DNA from: Limnephilus marmoratus
Lineage: Eukaryota > Arthropoda > Insecta > Trichoptera > Limnephilidae
DNA length: 64,000 nucleotides
NCBI GenBank assembly: GCA_917880885.1
Contig: OU862916.1
Location: 48,396,831-48,460,830 of the forward strand
Reading direction: 5' to 3'
Within the stretch, counting starts at the first letter, position 1; each line of letters starts with the position of its first letter. Made by a program: the position numbers and the translations under genes. A model generated the notes under the pieces. It had not been told where the DNA came from. It was given only the letters and a program-made list of their open reading frames with translations, and searched no databases. Positions 41,084 through 51,360 of this stretch are shown here, piece by piece.

Positions 41084-41245
41084 GATTTTCACGGCCAAAA
41101 GTATTTTCGTTGTGTGTTTTTGGGGTGTTATGCCGTGTTGCGCTACCTCCTTCTTTAGCCAACGTTTCGGCGATTCGTATTCGTTGGCTAAAGAAGGAGG
41201 TAGCGCAATGCGGCATAACACCCCAAAAACACATAACGAAAATGT
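41084..41245. repeat. Foldback (long inverted repeat) element
   Basis: Arms of 57 bp at 41108-41164 and 41182-41238 match at 54 positions around a 17-nt loop. Both open frames across it are by-products of the palindrome. The preceding TTTCACGGCCAAAAGTATTTT is common to all three family copies. Confidence 0.85.
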
Positions 41246-41687
41246 TCGTAACTCATTTTGTCTGTATACCTACTAATTTATTTACTAATTCTGCTACTGT
41301 TTATTTCTAAAATAATAAAAAGTACCTATCTGCCGAAATTTACAACGTACGACACTAAAAATGTTTAATATACTTTACCAAAGGAGCATGATACGTAAAA
41401 AGTAAAATTATTTAAAGAAAAAACTTTCCGAAAAGAAAAGTTTAATAATTATTTTCGAATTCCAACTAACTGAAAAAAATGAAACCTAATTATTTAGATA
41501 ATTCAGAGAGATATTCCGTACAATATTTAGTAGTTCCTCAAACTAAATCAAAAGGATTTTCGTTGCTTTTAAAAGTTTTAACGATTCATTATTTTTACCG
41601 AATAATTAATGACTTGTTAGTTAGTTAGTTGGTAACAATTAATTGAATTATCTAATTAAATCTGTTTTATACCAAGAAACACTGGCG

Positions 41688-41775
41688 TCCGGTACGACAG
41701 TGTCCGCAGCTTCGTATGCAGCGCAGAACCGGGAGGAATGGAGAAGTCTTGTCTACCATGGAAATGGGAGTAGGG
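41688..41775 (+). pseudogene. LINE C-terminal relic
   Basis: The S-A-A-S-Y-A-A-Q-N-R-E-E-W-R-S-L-V type reading (about 41705-41755) resembles the end of RTE-like LINEs. Short and low certainty. Confidence 0.4.
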
Positions 41776-41993
41776 TCATGATCCTCAGCTATTAGGATCT
41801 TAGAAGAAATTTAAATAGTGGATTCAAGTTTTTATTTTATTTTACTTAGCGCCCAGCATTAACATAATTTCATCGTACTTATTTAATGTCACACATAATA
41901 AGTTTGAAAATGAGAAAAATACCAACGTTATTTTAAATAAAAAATAACAAGAAAAATTACAAAAGTTAATAAATTCAGAAAAAAAAGAACAAA

Positions 41994-42442
41994 TCCTACT
42001 AATATTATAAAGGCGAAAGTTTGTATGGATGTATGTTTGTTACTCTTTCACGCAAAAACTACTGAATGGATTTTAATGAAACTTAACAATAATATAGCTC
42101 ACACATCAGAATAGGCAAAAGGATGTAGCTTAGAGCTCTGGCATTATGAAATTTGTATATAAAACTTGCAATAAGTGGCACGCGAACTGTTTGAAAAATG
42201 AATGTAACGGGTATGGAGGGAAGGTGAAGGAGGTAGTTAGTGGGGGGAGGGGGGATAGGGGATAAGGGAGGGCGGAGAGGGGAGTGGGAGTGGGGAGGGA
42301 GAGGGGGGTTTTGGGGGAGGGGGGTGGGGGGATTTGAGGGAGGGGGAGTGGGTCGGGGAGGAGAGGAGGGGGGAGGGGAGTGGGGGAGGCACTGTGGGTA
42401 CCCCCCTAATACTACGCGAGAGAAGCCGGGAGCAAAAACTAG
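41994..42442 (+). mobile_element. Non-autonomous Helitron with a G-rich interior
   Basis: Begins TCCTACTAATATTATAAA after an A and ends AAAAACTAG before a T, fitting Helitron insertion between A and T and the 5'-TC...CTAG-3' ends. The subterminal GCGAGAGAAGCCGGGAGC looks like a decayed hairpin. The interior 42235-42395 is almost all purine on the plus strand with many G runs. No Rep/helicase ORF. Confidence 0.75.
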
Positions 42443-42444
42443 TA

Positions 42445-43448
42445 ATAAATAATGTTGTCTGGAAATCTTTTTTCAATATTCAATAGTAAATGCCTAACAT
42501 GGTGGTCGAAAATCCACAAATTGTGTAAAATCAAAACAATGAATAAAAACTAAAAATTAAGATTTCATAGTTTTTTTTAAAAACGAAACTGTATAACATA
42601 CGGGTTAATTTATGCATGTTTCTGCAAGTTATCAGAACAACACGAAAATCCCAAAATTGTACAATATCTGAAACAGATACCGAAGTTTCGTTTTCGGTTT
42701 CGGTAGAAAATCCTGTTTCGGTCGGACATTAATTAAAATATTATAATATCGTATTTAATATTTGAATGACGCCATCGATAGCTTCGTGCAGACGGGCCAC
42801 CACACATTTATTAATTTACTTGCTGGTTTGGAGCGGCTCACGTGCGTTTTGCGGCCTGTCTGAATGAAGTTAATCAAACATTGAAGTTTCATATTCCTTA
42901 TAAATGTGGGTAACCGAAATCAAGCACTGAAATCATATACGAAATATTTAATTGTTGTTAATCAAATATCTGCTCTCTGTCCAAATTCTTGCCGCAATTA
43001 TATTTTCCTTTTGTAATTATTTCAATTGTAGAAAAGACCCGTGAACCGTGATCTGTACATCATTAGTATTCATATTGAGATATTAATTGTTTACCAGCTT
43101 TTAACCGTGGAAAAGCATGAGATGGAATTCAATCATCGAAAGTCAAGAAATAAGTAAATTAAAAAAAATGTATTATTTCATTTTAGGTCATTTTAATGTG
43201 TTAATTAAATTAAATCAAATGACTGTGTAAACATCACAGTATAATCAGTATTATCAACATGTTTCGAAAACTTTACTTGTTCTTTTTGTTATTTTTCTCT
43301 TTTCAGATTTTTGTTTGAGTTTCGCTAATATTGTCTCCATTTAATTAAAATATTACAATTTAAGGTTTTACTCATAAATAAATAAAATAAAATTATTCGA
43401 ATATTGCTGCCAAGTTGTTTCAATAGGATTATCCCCTTTCATCGCATT
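42445..43448. other. No gene recognised
   Basis: A CCGAAGTTTCG, TTTTCGGTTTCGGTAG cluster at 42680-42725 resembles motifs at 60085-60135 and 58260-58310. The rest is AT-rich. Confidence 0.4.
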
Positions 43449-43737
43449 TTTTTACTCTAGCTCCACGCAAGATTCCTCGAGGAAAAAAATCCTCAGGACT
43501 TGTGTCATTTTTGGGGAGCTTTGTGGAGGATCCCCTTATGGAAAAGAAGTTCTGGGAAATAAAAAAAGAAGAAATGAGGGGTGGGTATGAATCTATCCGT
43601 CCCACTGGTCAAAAGGACTCCACCCGCCTCTCCCATTCGAGCGCGCCTCACAGTAGGTGAGCAAACGCGACAGGCAAGGCAACCTATGACAGGGGTATTG
43701 GTATCGGCGGCGGTATCCATATTCGTCTTCCAAATTA
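43449..43737 (-). mobile_element. SINE-like element copy
   Basis: In reverse: the tail with CTCCACGCAAG and a decayed stem-loop, GTTCTGGGAA block, GCCTCTCCCATTCG and the GGCGGCGGTATCC head ending CTTCCAAATT. Confidence 0.65.
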
Positions 43738-43941
43738 AAAAAAAAAATAAATAAATAAAAACCGCAAGAAAATAGAAGAACCTGATTCTGTATTATTATG
43801 GCTGCTCTACAACATTACACGTATGCTGTAAACATAAGTTCCGTACTACTGTAAAGACGTTACATAGTGATTTAGTGTGAGACGAGTCTCCCGAAGAACT
43901 CGTCCACCAAGGCATTATAGCAAATAAGAGCTCCTTTCACG

Positions 43942-44190
43942 ATGCATGTTCGCTTCTCTACTCGGTTGGCTCGGGCAATCTACAATCTACTTGGACTTCC
44001 CGAAATGGAAAATTCTTTTGCGCTGCAAAACTCTGAAAGCCCGAAAACGAGTTGCGATAATTTGGTTACGGCTATTTCGTTTTCTCCTTTGCTAGGGTTA
44101 CAACTTGTTATTTATGTTAGTATTTCCACCACTTTAATGTTAGGTTTTATCTTACATGTTAACAAATATTTTATTTTGCGAATTTCGTAA
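43942..44190 (+). CDS. Unrecognised 82-residue ORF with hydrophobic segment
   Basis: ATG 43942 opens 82 codons, with a basic start and a hydrophobic stretch near residues 47-70 that could span a membrane. I recognise no family. Neighbouring DNA is SINE-like (left) and LINE-A (right). It may be a chance frame; nothing like a splice donor ends it. Confidence 0.15.
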   Translation: MHVRFSTRLARAIYNLLGLPEMENSFALQNSESPKTSCDNLVTAISFSPLLGLQLVIYVSISTTLMLGFILHVNKYFILRIS

Positions 44191-44286
44191 TAAATTGATG
44201 AAACATCTTCAGACGCATCTGCAAAATTATGCTGAGAATGGGCATCAAAAATTTAAATAGTAGAATATCTTGATTACAACCTCAGA

Positions 44287-45630
44287 AATGTTTTTTTTTT
44301 TTTTTTTTTTTTACATTAACTCCACACAGGAGGCCCTGAGGAAAATAATTTCCCTCAGGACGAGTCGAAGAAACGACCCGTTCTCATGTGACAAATGTCA
44401 ACCGTGTACAAATGTTGGGCACGCGTTTGGCGTGTTTCCCGACTATGCACCGGTGCCGAAGGGATCAATGATGCTAGTTCTTCAGAGCATCTTCCATTGT
44501 AATACCGGTAGAACAAGGATAGCATTCCCACCCGACGCCTGTGCTCTAAAGATTGCAATCCGTCTGTTAAGATGGGAGAATCTATCAAACGGACCGCCCG
44601 TTTCTGCACAGAGTCGAGGGTATTTTTCAGGTATTTTGGAGCTCCAGACCAGAGATGGCTGCCAAATTCAACCGTGGGGCGTACTTGTGATTTGTACAAG
44701 GTTAGCAGTTGTGTACTATTAAAGTATCTGCGGGCCCTGTACAGTACGCCCAGTTTTTGGGAGGCTAACTTTACTCTGGCTTCGATGGAGCCCCCATACC
44801 TGAGCTGGTCACTTAGGGTTACACCAAGCATATCAATGGAGGGCCTGTTCGGAAGATTGCTTCCGTTGAAAGAGACTAGATTTTCATTTCGATCCCTTTT
44901 AGACGTAATCAGACAAGATTGGGTCTTTGAAACATTAAATTCAACGAGATTATTTTTACCCCAAGAGAAAACACTCTCGAGGTAACCGTCCATTCTTTGC
45001 TTCAAAGCCCTACGAGCTGTTGGAGTTTGTGAGCCCTTTGGGGGCTTGTCAAACAAAAAGCTATCATGAACTGTACTGTCATCCGCGTAACAGTGAATTG
45101 GTGCACATGACAAAAGGTCGTTGATGTGCAACAAAAACAAAGTCGGAGACAGAACCGATCCCTGCGGGACGCCAGCATTTATCGAGTGTGAGGAAGAAGT
45201 GAAACCATCGACTACCGTCTGAATCGACCTCTCCCTCAAGAAGTCGGCAATCCACATACACAAGGATGCGGGAAGTCCGTAAGAATGCAGTTTGTTGACA
45301 AGTCCTCGGTGCCAAACCCGGTCAAAGGCCTTGGAGATGTCCAGTGCAACCGTTTGGGTCTCACCGAAACGTTCCAGGCATCGCCCCCAAACATGCGTCA
45401 CATACGCGAGAAGATCACCGCACGAGCGGTTCCGCCGGAATCCGTATTGACGGTCGTTAATAATTTTGTTCTTCTCGAGGTATGTGAGCAGTTTGTCGTT
45501 GATCACACGTTCCATCACCTTAGACAGAACTGATGTGATCGCTATGGGGCGGTAGTTGGCCGGGTTGGAGCGGTCACCCTTCTTTGGAATAGGATGGATA
45601 ACCGCTTTTTTCCAACCAGAGGGCACATAA
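44287..45630 (-). mobile_element. LINE-A, longest copy, 5'-truncated
   Basis: Reads on the minus strand from about 45630, already inside RT, to a T-run (poly(A)) at 44289-44310. A deletion joins the 3' stem-loop directly to the R-R-F-F-D-S region, removing about 150 bp of ORF end and 3' UTR relative to the 59.5-kb copy. Confidence 0.9.
44355..45626 (-). CDS. LINE-A reverse transcriptase ORF, N-terminally truncated
   Basis: The frame has 423 codons without a stop. RT motifs in order: P-I-P-K-K-G-D and N-Y-R-P-I-A-I (residues about 12-30), A-L-D-I-S-K-A-F-D-R-V-W-H (about 92-106), A-G-V-P-Q-G-S-V-L-S-P (about 150-162) and C-Y-A-D-D-S (about 177-182), then the thumb and LINE C-terminal blocks (S-Q-V-R-P-T-V-E-F-G-S-H-L-W). 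The endonuclease part is missing through 5' truncation. The frame's first codon is GTG and is only a frame boundary. The ORF ends in an artefactual stop because of the 3' deletion. Catalytic YADD is intact, but the protein cannot be complete. Confidence 0.85.
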   Translation of the reverse strand: MPSGWKKAVIHPIPKKGDRSNPANYRPIAITSVLSKVMERVINDKLLTYLEKNKIINDRQYGFRRNRSCGDLLAYVTHVWGRCLERFGETQTVALDISKAFDRVWHRGLVNKLHSYGLPASLCMWIADFLRERSIQTVVDGFTSSSHSINAGVPQGSVLSPTLFLLHINDLLSCAPIHCYADDSTVHDSFLFDKPPKGSQTPTARRALKQRMDGYLESVFSWGKNNLVEFNVSKTQSCLITSKRDRNENLVSFNGSNLPNRPSIDMLGVTLSDQLRYGGSIEARVKLASQKLGVLYRARRYFNSTQLLTLYKSQVRPTVEFGSHLWSGAPKYLKNTLDSVQKRAVRLIDSPILTDGLQSLEHRRRVGMLSLFYRYYNGRCSEELASLIPSAPVHSRETRQTRAQHLYTVDICHMRTGRFFDSS

Positions 45631-45746
45631 ATGTTTAATAAATAATCATCTCCCTTCTTAGTATGACCGAAAATATAACAGAAAAATTTGAAAAAAATAT
45701 TTTATTTTGAGCACACAATTTAATTTCACACAAGAACATTTCAATT

Positions 45747-46140
45747 TTGGAGGTGGGTATGCAGTTCGCTAGGTCGATTGGTGACTTTGTAGGTGCTTCC
45801 GGGTTAATGGGGTGAGGTTTATCTTGGTCTTAGTCGCGAATGCGTTTGCCGGCCTACCGTGTGGCGGGCAAACGGGGAGACTGGTTAAGGAAGATCTAAC
45901 CTAGACTTCTCCAGCCGGACACTCTTGCCGCCTTGCACTGCAGTTGAAGGAATGAATTCGTAATACGCCACTCCTGGACACACTGCCCCCAGATTCCTAT
46001 CTTGTATTTTTCCTCCCCAAAATTCCCTCTCCTTCCTTTCCCTAAAAGACCCTCCACACGGCGTCCCTTATGATGACATAGGTCCTGAGGGAATTTTTTT
46101 CCCTCGGGACCTCCTGTGTGGAGCTCTTGTAATAAAAAAA
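45747..46140 (+). mobile_element. SINE-like element copy
   Basis: TTTGGAGGTGGG head, GCGAATGCGTTTGCCGGCC, TTGCACTGCAG block, CTCTCCTTCCTTTCCC and tail ACCCTCCACACGGCGTCC with a clear stem-loop (GTCCTGAGGG...CCCTCGGGAC) and A-run. Confidence 0.75.
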
Positions 46141-46252
46141 ACAACCGGTTCGTCATTCGACAAAGAAAAATACAATGTTAATTTTAGTACGACCATAGTA
46201 CGAAAAGGTTATGTTAATAACAATAATAACGAATGGACAATTTATTTTTTAG

Positions 46253-46517
46253 ATTTTCACGGCTAAAAGTATTTTCGTTATTTGTTTTTCGGGTGTTATG
46301 CCGTGTTGCTAACAATATTGGTTATTTTGTACCGGTGACTGTAGTGGAGCTGGCGACACGGTATCGCTTCCAAGTAAATAAGCACACATTTCACCACTAA
46401 AAATTACACATCTACCGGATCTGCCATGATGATAGACACTGCGACGCTATCTGAAACGTTGGCTAAAGAAAGAGGTAGCGCAACACGGCATAACACCCCA
46501 AAAGCAAATAACGAAAA
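46253..46517. repeat. Foldback family, long copy
   Basis: The left arm (TTATTTGTTTTTCGGGTG, TTATGCCGTGTTGC) and the right inverse arm (GCAACACGGCATAACACC) enclose about 170 bp with GGAGCTGGCGACACGGTATC. The right arm keeps the longer AACGTTGGCTAAAGAAAG extension. Confidence 0.7.
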
Positions 46518-46560
46518 AAGTACAATTTATTATTCTAGTTATGCGGTTATTGACAAACAT

Positions 46561-46706
46561 TACGTGACACGTTTAGGGGGGGGGGGTCTTCAAAATGTCA
46601 CGCTCCATACAAATGAGCGGCGGGTTTCTTAGGATTTTGGTCACGTGGGGGGGGGGGGGGGTTAAAAATTGCAAAAAGTTGGTCACGTAGTATGGGTACG
46701 TTCCCT
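46561..46706. mobile_element. TA-flanked MITE, second copy, left-truncated
   Basis: Shares CTTCAAAATGTCACGC, GGATTTTGGTCACG, a long G run and the right end GTATGGGTACGTTCCCT with the 34.6-kb MITE. The left end lacks the outer 15 or so bases. Right flank is TA. Confidence 0.75.
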
Positions 46707-46709
46707 TAC

Positions 46710-47340
46710 CTCAATGGCGCTTTACAATAAATATAATAAAACATGCACGAAAACAAAACTAAATTACGCAAATTTATCACTAACATTGATATATCTCACA
46801 AGCACTCGGATCTGTTAAAAACCAATATCTTATATTTTCTCTACGTAAAACAAATATATTATTGCCGTTACTGACACATCAATCAACAATACAAAATGAA
46901 ATATGCAGTATACTTGATGAATGGGTGTGAATATTGAAAGCCATTGTTCAACAGGGGCTAAAATACATTATTAAACCATCCGCTAACAAAAACCACGAAT
47001 TTCAATTCAAAGGGCCGACATATAGTATACCCATAGCAATTTGTTAACAATTAGGAAACATAGTTTTACGTACAAAAGGTAAAATAATTCTATTATATTC
47101 ACGACAATTGTCGACCTTTGTTCATTCGCATATGTACTCGTAGAAAGTGTGGTCACGTAATAGAAATTTATTGCTAGGTACTTGAATTTCTAGCTTCATC
47201 AATTATTACCTATTACTGCTGTGAGTTTGGGATGTGAGGCGTAGGTATATGCTGATAAATTATCCTCTTCACTAATTGTGATGAAGGTGTCTTTATTTGG
47301 CATATAATTCGTAGACTGAATATATAATATGTACATTTGC
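46710..47340. other. AT-rich stretch, no gene seen
   Basis: Nothing recognised. Confidence 0.4.
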
Positions 47341-47357
47341 TAGTTTTTATAGGATGG

Positions 47358-47410
47358 TATTTTTTTCCATCTACCGGTTTCGGTACCTCCGTACCATCAT
47401 CAGGACTGAA
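47358..47410 (-). ncRNA. Hammerhead-ribozyme-like motif (Penelope type)
   Basis: On the minus strand the core CTGATGA (47403-47397) is followed by one T, a perfect 5-bp stem GGTAC/GTACC with loop GGAG, then GAAA (47381-47378). Next comes CCGGTA, which allows a two-base-pair stem III and places the cleavage site after A at 47372. Bases after it (GAT) can pair with GTC just before CTGATGA as stem I. The extra T beside stem II departs from the textbook form. Family knowledge: such minimal hammerheads occur in Penelope-like elements. Confidence 0.6.
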
Positions 47411-47578
47411 TATAAAAATACTGACAAATACAGGATAATAACCATATATATATATACAAATTGTGAAAGAAAGAGACAGTAAATTAGAGTGGGACAGTGC
47501 GTCAGTTGTGGGAGGAAAGTGAGGGAGGAGGGAGTGGGATAACGGGAAACATACTTATAATAGGGTTGAATGTTAAAT

Positions 47579-48090
47579 TTAGTTGATTATTAATGATTTC
47601 AGCCTCCGTATTAACTGATTTTTTTTTATTTCCAATGCCTCTAAATTATTTAATCTTAAGCCTATCCCATTTTTGGGTAGGACTTTAATACCCGTATCCC
47701 GGTTAAAAGTGTGATCTTTATTAATTAAGTGCTCTGCGAATTCTGAAAACCCTGAACTGGTTAGGCATCTTATGTGTTCCTTTACTCTAGTTTCCATATT
47801 GCGTGACGTTTGCCCAATGTAGAACGCTGGACAATCGTTACAACTAATTTTATAAACGCCCGAGTGGCTTAGTATGTCCTGTTTGTCCTTGGCATTAATT
47901 AAAAATTTTCCTAGGTTGTTATTTGTATAAAATGCCGGTTTGATTCCTGGTGGGAATTTAATTGTACACGAAGAGGAGAGGTTATTAATATACATAATTC
48001 TTCGCCATTCGTGGTTTAGGTTATTATTGTTAAAAGTTATTGGACTAGGGTAAATGTATTTATTTATGGATATTAATTTTAATTTTTTTG
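47579..48090 (-). CDS. Penelope-like GIY-YIG endonuclease domain, partial
   Basis: The frame is open from at least 48090 to a stop at 47579. The first ATG is 47993-47995 but the frame continues upstream, so the true start is not in this fragment. Core motifs: G-V-Y-K-I-S-C (near residues 46-52 from that ATG), C-x-x-C spacing, F-Y-I-G-Q-T (about 58-63), R in N-M-E-T-R, H and E further on. These are the GIY and YIG halves and catalytic Arg/Glu region of Penelope-type endonucleases, which cut DNA for target-primed reverse transcription. The C-terminus is Leu/Lys-rich and ends naturally. Confidence 0.85.
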
Positions 48091-48099
48091 CTAGAAAAA

Positions 48100-48575
48100 A
48101 AATACCAATAAATTGACTTAAAACAAAGTATTTTATTTTTATTAGTTAAATAATTTAATAGTTAAACAAGTAACTCCCCGACCTTTCGCTACCCCATACA
48201 ATTCCATTCCGCACTCTCTTCAACGTCTCAAATAGGCTCGCTATGGTTAAGAGCAGTTGAGACTCTTGGGCGGTATTTACATTAAATAAAAATATATAGG
48301 TATATATTTGAGGCCTAATGCTAGAAGTGCCTTTAACAAATGTTTGAATCGCCCAGGGATGAAGATTGTTTACCCATTTTTTGACACAAAAATTGCCGAA
48401 TCAAAATTTTGACTTCTATATTTATAAGCTATAATTTCCTCAATCTAGAGCACCTGATACGGGTATTCAGGGCATTCGAATAAGGGATCTTTTAGAATAC
48501 TTTCTTGTACCTAAATCAAATTACCAAAACTGACATAGGCACTTCAAGCATTAACCCCGAGATATTATTTATAAA
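48100..48575. other. No recognised feature
   Basis: AT-rich. A CCATTCCGCACTCTCTTCAACG segment near 48205 may be related to the repeat at 36.9 kb, but weakly. Confidence 0.35.
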
Positions 48576-48576
48576 C

Positions 48577-48915
48577 TGAAGTGGATGGGAGATTTATGAG
48601 AGATGAATAGGCTGAGATATTTGAAGAAGGGGATGCTAACAATTTTTTTAAGGAAACAAAACTAGCAGTCCACAATGGAGTGCTGTTCCCTACCCTGATA
48701 TATGGCAGTGATGCATGGAACTGGCAGAGAAAGGATGAAAGTAGACTGAATGCTGTAGAAATGGTATACCTGAGGCATATGTGTGGTAAAACCATGTACG
48801 ATCTATGACGAGAATTGATCAAACAATGAGAAGAAGGTTAATGTAAGCGTAATGAGTAATATTAGGAAAGGGACGCTAGGATTGTTTGGGCATGTCTAGC
48901 GATCGAACTAAGAAA
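48577..48915 (+). pseudogene. LINE-B C-terminal fragment
   Basis: Frame pieces carry L-A-V-H-N-G-V-L-F-P-T-L-I-Y-G-S-D-A-W-N-W-Q-R-K and N-A-V-E-M-V-Y-L-R-H-M-C-G (48650-48790), the post-RT region of a common insect LINE. Frames shift near 48800. A 5' piece is present only as decayed sequence. Confidence 0.7.
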
Positions 48916-49300
48916 GGAGTGTAAAAATATATGGTGCGAATATTAGTGAACAAACAAACGGGGTGTGGTTAACTAAAATCTTTAGCTTATAAAACTACTA
49001 CAATTCATGGTGTACATTGGAGGATCCACCTCTTACCCGCCCTGGTATAGGTAACAGATGGTTACCTTTTCAAGGCTCTTGCACGGACTCTAATTTTTTT
49101 GGTAAAAACGACTCAACATTTGATAACAAAGCTAGACCTCCAATGTCCCCGCATACGTTGTTAGGCAGCAGTACGCAAGTGCTACTATGTGCAATTGTTA
49201 GTATGTAAGGATAGTATAATGAAAATCTTACGTTGACCTCTTTTAGGTGATGGAAATAATAAAGAAAAACAAAAGTAGGCAGTTTGCCTACTCTGACATG

Positions 49301-49514
49301 ATGTAGTAAATGTGAGCTTGGAAGAGCAAGATAGGTGATGAAAGAATGCGAGGGCGAATGTGAGTCCTCAAGGCTATTCTGGGGTTACGAGTGACAGGTC
49401 GGGCGTGTGTAGTTTATAATGTTAATGACATTACGTAAAGGGGTCAGTAACAATTGTGTATATTAAATCGAAGCACTTCTTAATTACCATCCCTGGTACA
49501 TCAAGAATATTACA
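49301..49514 (+). repeat. Orphan LTR of a gypsy-type retrotransposon
   Basis: The segment starts TGTAGTAAA, ends TATTACA and is followed after one base by TGGCGCAGCCGGTAG. The 214-bp length and TG...CA ends suit a small LTR. No matching second LTR was found in this window. Confidence 0.6.
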
Positions 49515-49515
49515 C

Positions 49516-49533
49516 TGGCGCAGCCGGTAGTAT
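49516..49533 (+). other. Primer-binding site, tRNA-Ser type
   Basis: TGGCGCAGCCGGTAGTAT closely resembles the PBS used by 17.6/297-type elements. It lies one base after the LTR. A short leader with no gag follows to about 49700. Confidence 0.6.
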
Positions 49534-49704
49534 TATATTATATTTCAGTAGTGGTTTTATAAGCTGAATATTTAAAAAAAATGAAACAAGACGAAGACGA
49601 CGCTTTAGGTCTGCAAATCTCAAGTCAGACGGCAATAAAAATGCCAACCATCGTAAAATTTATACAACGTTCACGAACGAGCCGTTAATCAAATAAATGT
49701 ATTT

Positions 49705-50262
49705 GTCACACGAGGGTATCGTACGTCTGATAGAGTCATTGGATTGAAGCAATCGATTCGCTCAGTAAGATGTCAAGTCAAAATTATTCTTTCATTTAAT
49801 TGAATCTTCTGCACGGGGGCAAATAGCACCCGCAGGCACAAGTGGATGAGAAAAGCCTACTAAATACTTATGCCCATGTCTAGGCGTATAACTTAATTGA
49901 TAATGGTGTGTTGAATTACATGACATCGTTTTCGCAAAAAGAAACATCTATAAAAACTTATTTTTTCGTTGGACAGTTTTTAAGTGAATCTCTGGGTTTT
50001 TTTACAATCTTTAATCACACGTACAAATCTGTTATGACTTAAATAAAATTATGAAAACTCAATGCATTTGTCAAAAGCTATATTTATTTGACTAAAGAGA
50101 AATATATTATCTACATTAAAAAAATATATCTTACTATGTCGTTCAACAATAAAATTTATATTATCATTTTTAAAAATCAACCCAGTGATCCTTGATTTCT
50201 ACCGGAATCAACCGCGCTTCCAATTCTATTTTCAAATGTCTTTTTAAATTTAAAAAAAATAA
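49705..50262. other. No recognised feature
   Basis: AT-rich sequence after the orphan LTR leader. Confidence 0.35.
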
Positions 50263-50264
50263 AT

Positions 50265-50345
50265 TTACTGGGAATTGAACCTACCTACCCAGGAACCAGA
50301 GTAGACAACTCTATCAACTGCGCTAAATCCAGAACCGCCGCCGTT
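50265..50345 (-). repeat. tRNA-derived SINE relic
   Basis: In reverse, GGATTTAGCGCAGTTGATAG (A-box-like) and GGTTCAATTCCCAG (B-box) are spaced as in tRNA, and GGATTTA could face a decayed acceptor. An anticodon stem is not convincing. Confidence 0.45.
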
Positions 50346-50349
50346 TATT

Positions 50350-51000
50350 GGATAAAAAGAGCTTAAACAGATGTATTTATAGAATACATCATTTTTTTTA
50401 TATGGAATCAGAAATAATGTTTCTTTGGGACCTACTCCCCCAGTTTAATTATTATTATACAGTATCTAAAATATATTACGTGATGAGCGTTGATTCATTT
50501 CCACAAAATATCTTTGACTCTTAGGGAGATATTTTAATGACCATCCATAGAAGACAATGTCATATATATACGCTGACATGCTAAAGAAATTGTTTACCCG
50601 CTCAAGAATGTTGATAATTGAATTTCTTTATCAATTTCAACGGAAGTTAGAAAAATTGAGCCTACTTCGGGCACACCGACTCGTCCCAAGAGTACTTTAA
50701 CTGTTTAAATCTTCAATGCTCGCAATATTCTTTTTTTCCTTTTTAAGTGTACAAAATCAAATTTCCGAATAAAAGAGTCGCCCCAATCGTGGATCACCCT
50801 AACCGGTGCGCCTCAATTAATTATGTAAAGCATCGACATTCTCGTCATGACCTCTATATTAGTAGATACTCGATCTGTCTGGGAAATTGTCAGCACGCGA
50901 CGATGTCGCCAGAATTTAAATGAATTTATTTTCTTTTCTTTCTCATTATTGTTTTTTGTCAAAGTTACGGTTCTGGTACCTAGATGAGAACCGACAAAAT
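50350..51000. other. No recognised feature
   Basis: AT-rich; nothing supported. Confidence 0.35.
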
Positions 51001-51004
51001 AACA

Positions 51005-51210
51005 TCGATTGCTTTATTCCCTTTGGTACCGGTGCAGTACACGATCGTGGGATCAGGTACACATTGTTGACATTTGCCCGACCTTCGACCTTTTGTATTT
51101 CCAGCCTCCCATAAAATGGGTCAGTTCACGTCGCAAGCTCACTACTTCCTGCTCTTAAAAAGAGGGTTCACATCGCACCCCCAAACATGACACAAGCCTT
51201 ATAGCTTCCT
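51005..51210 (+). mobile_element. LINE-A relic
   Basis: GGTACCGGTGCAGTAC, ACACATTGTTGACATTTGCC and a decayed 3' tail follow LINE-A order with many substitutions. Confidence 0.55.
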
Positions 51211-51306
51211 GTGTATGAGTTATGAGGCGCGTGTTTTGTTGTATAGATCAACATTATAGTCAACAAAATGTAATAAATAAACAACTAACGAAAATAAAAA
51301 GATAAC

Positions 51307-51360
51307 TATCACGTCTAGGACTTGAACACAGGTCCTCTAGAACTCTAGACCAATGATTCC
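51307..51360 (-). repeat. tRNA-like relic
   Basis: Reverse strand gives CTGTGTTCAAGTCCTAGACG, a B-box-like sequence. Fragment only. Confidence 0.35.

Larger units (their letters stand above)
47345..48095 (-). mobile_element. Penelope-like element, 3' fragment
   Basis: A GIY-YIG endonuclease frame is followed, in the sense direction, by 160 bp of non-coding sequence and a hammerhead-like motif. This is the order known in Penelope-like elements, where the ribozyme lies in the LTR-like terminal repeat. Reverse transcriptase is not included; the open frame enters from about 48095. Confidence 0.75.

Noticed and set aside
42240..42476. Gly-rich and Pro-rich open frames
   Set aside because: They are translations of the G-rich tract within the Helitron and have no codon-level sign of selection.
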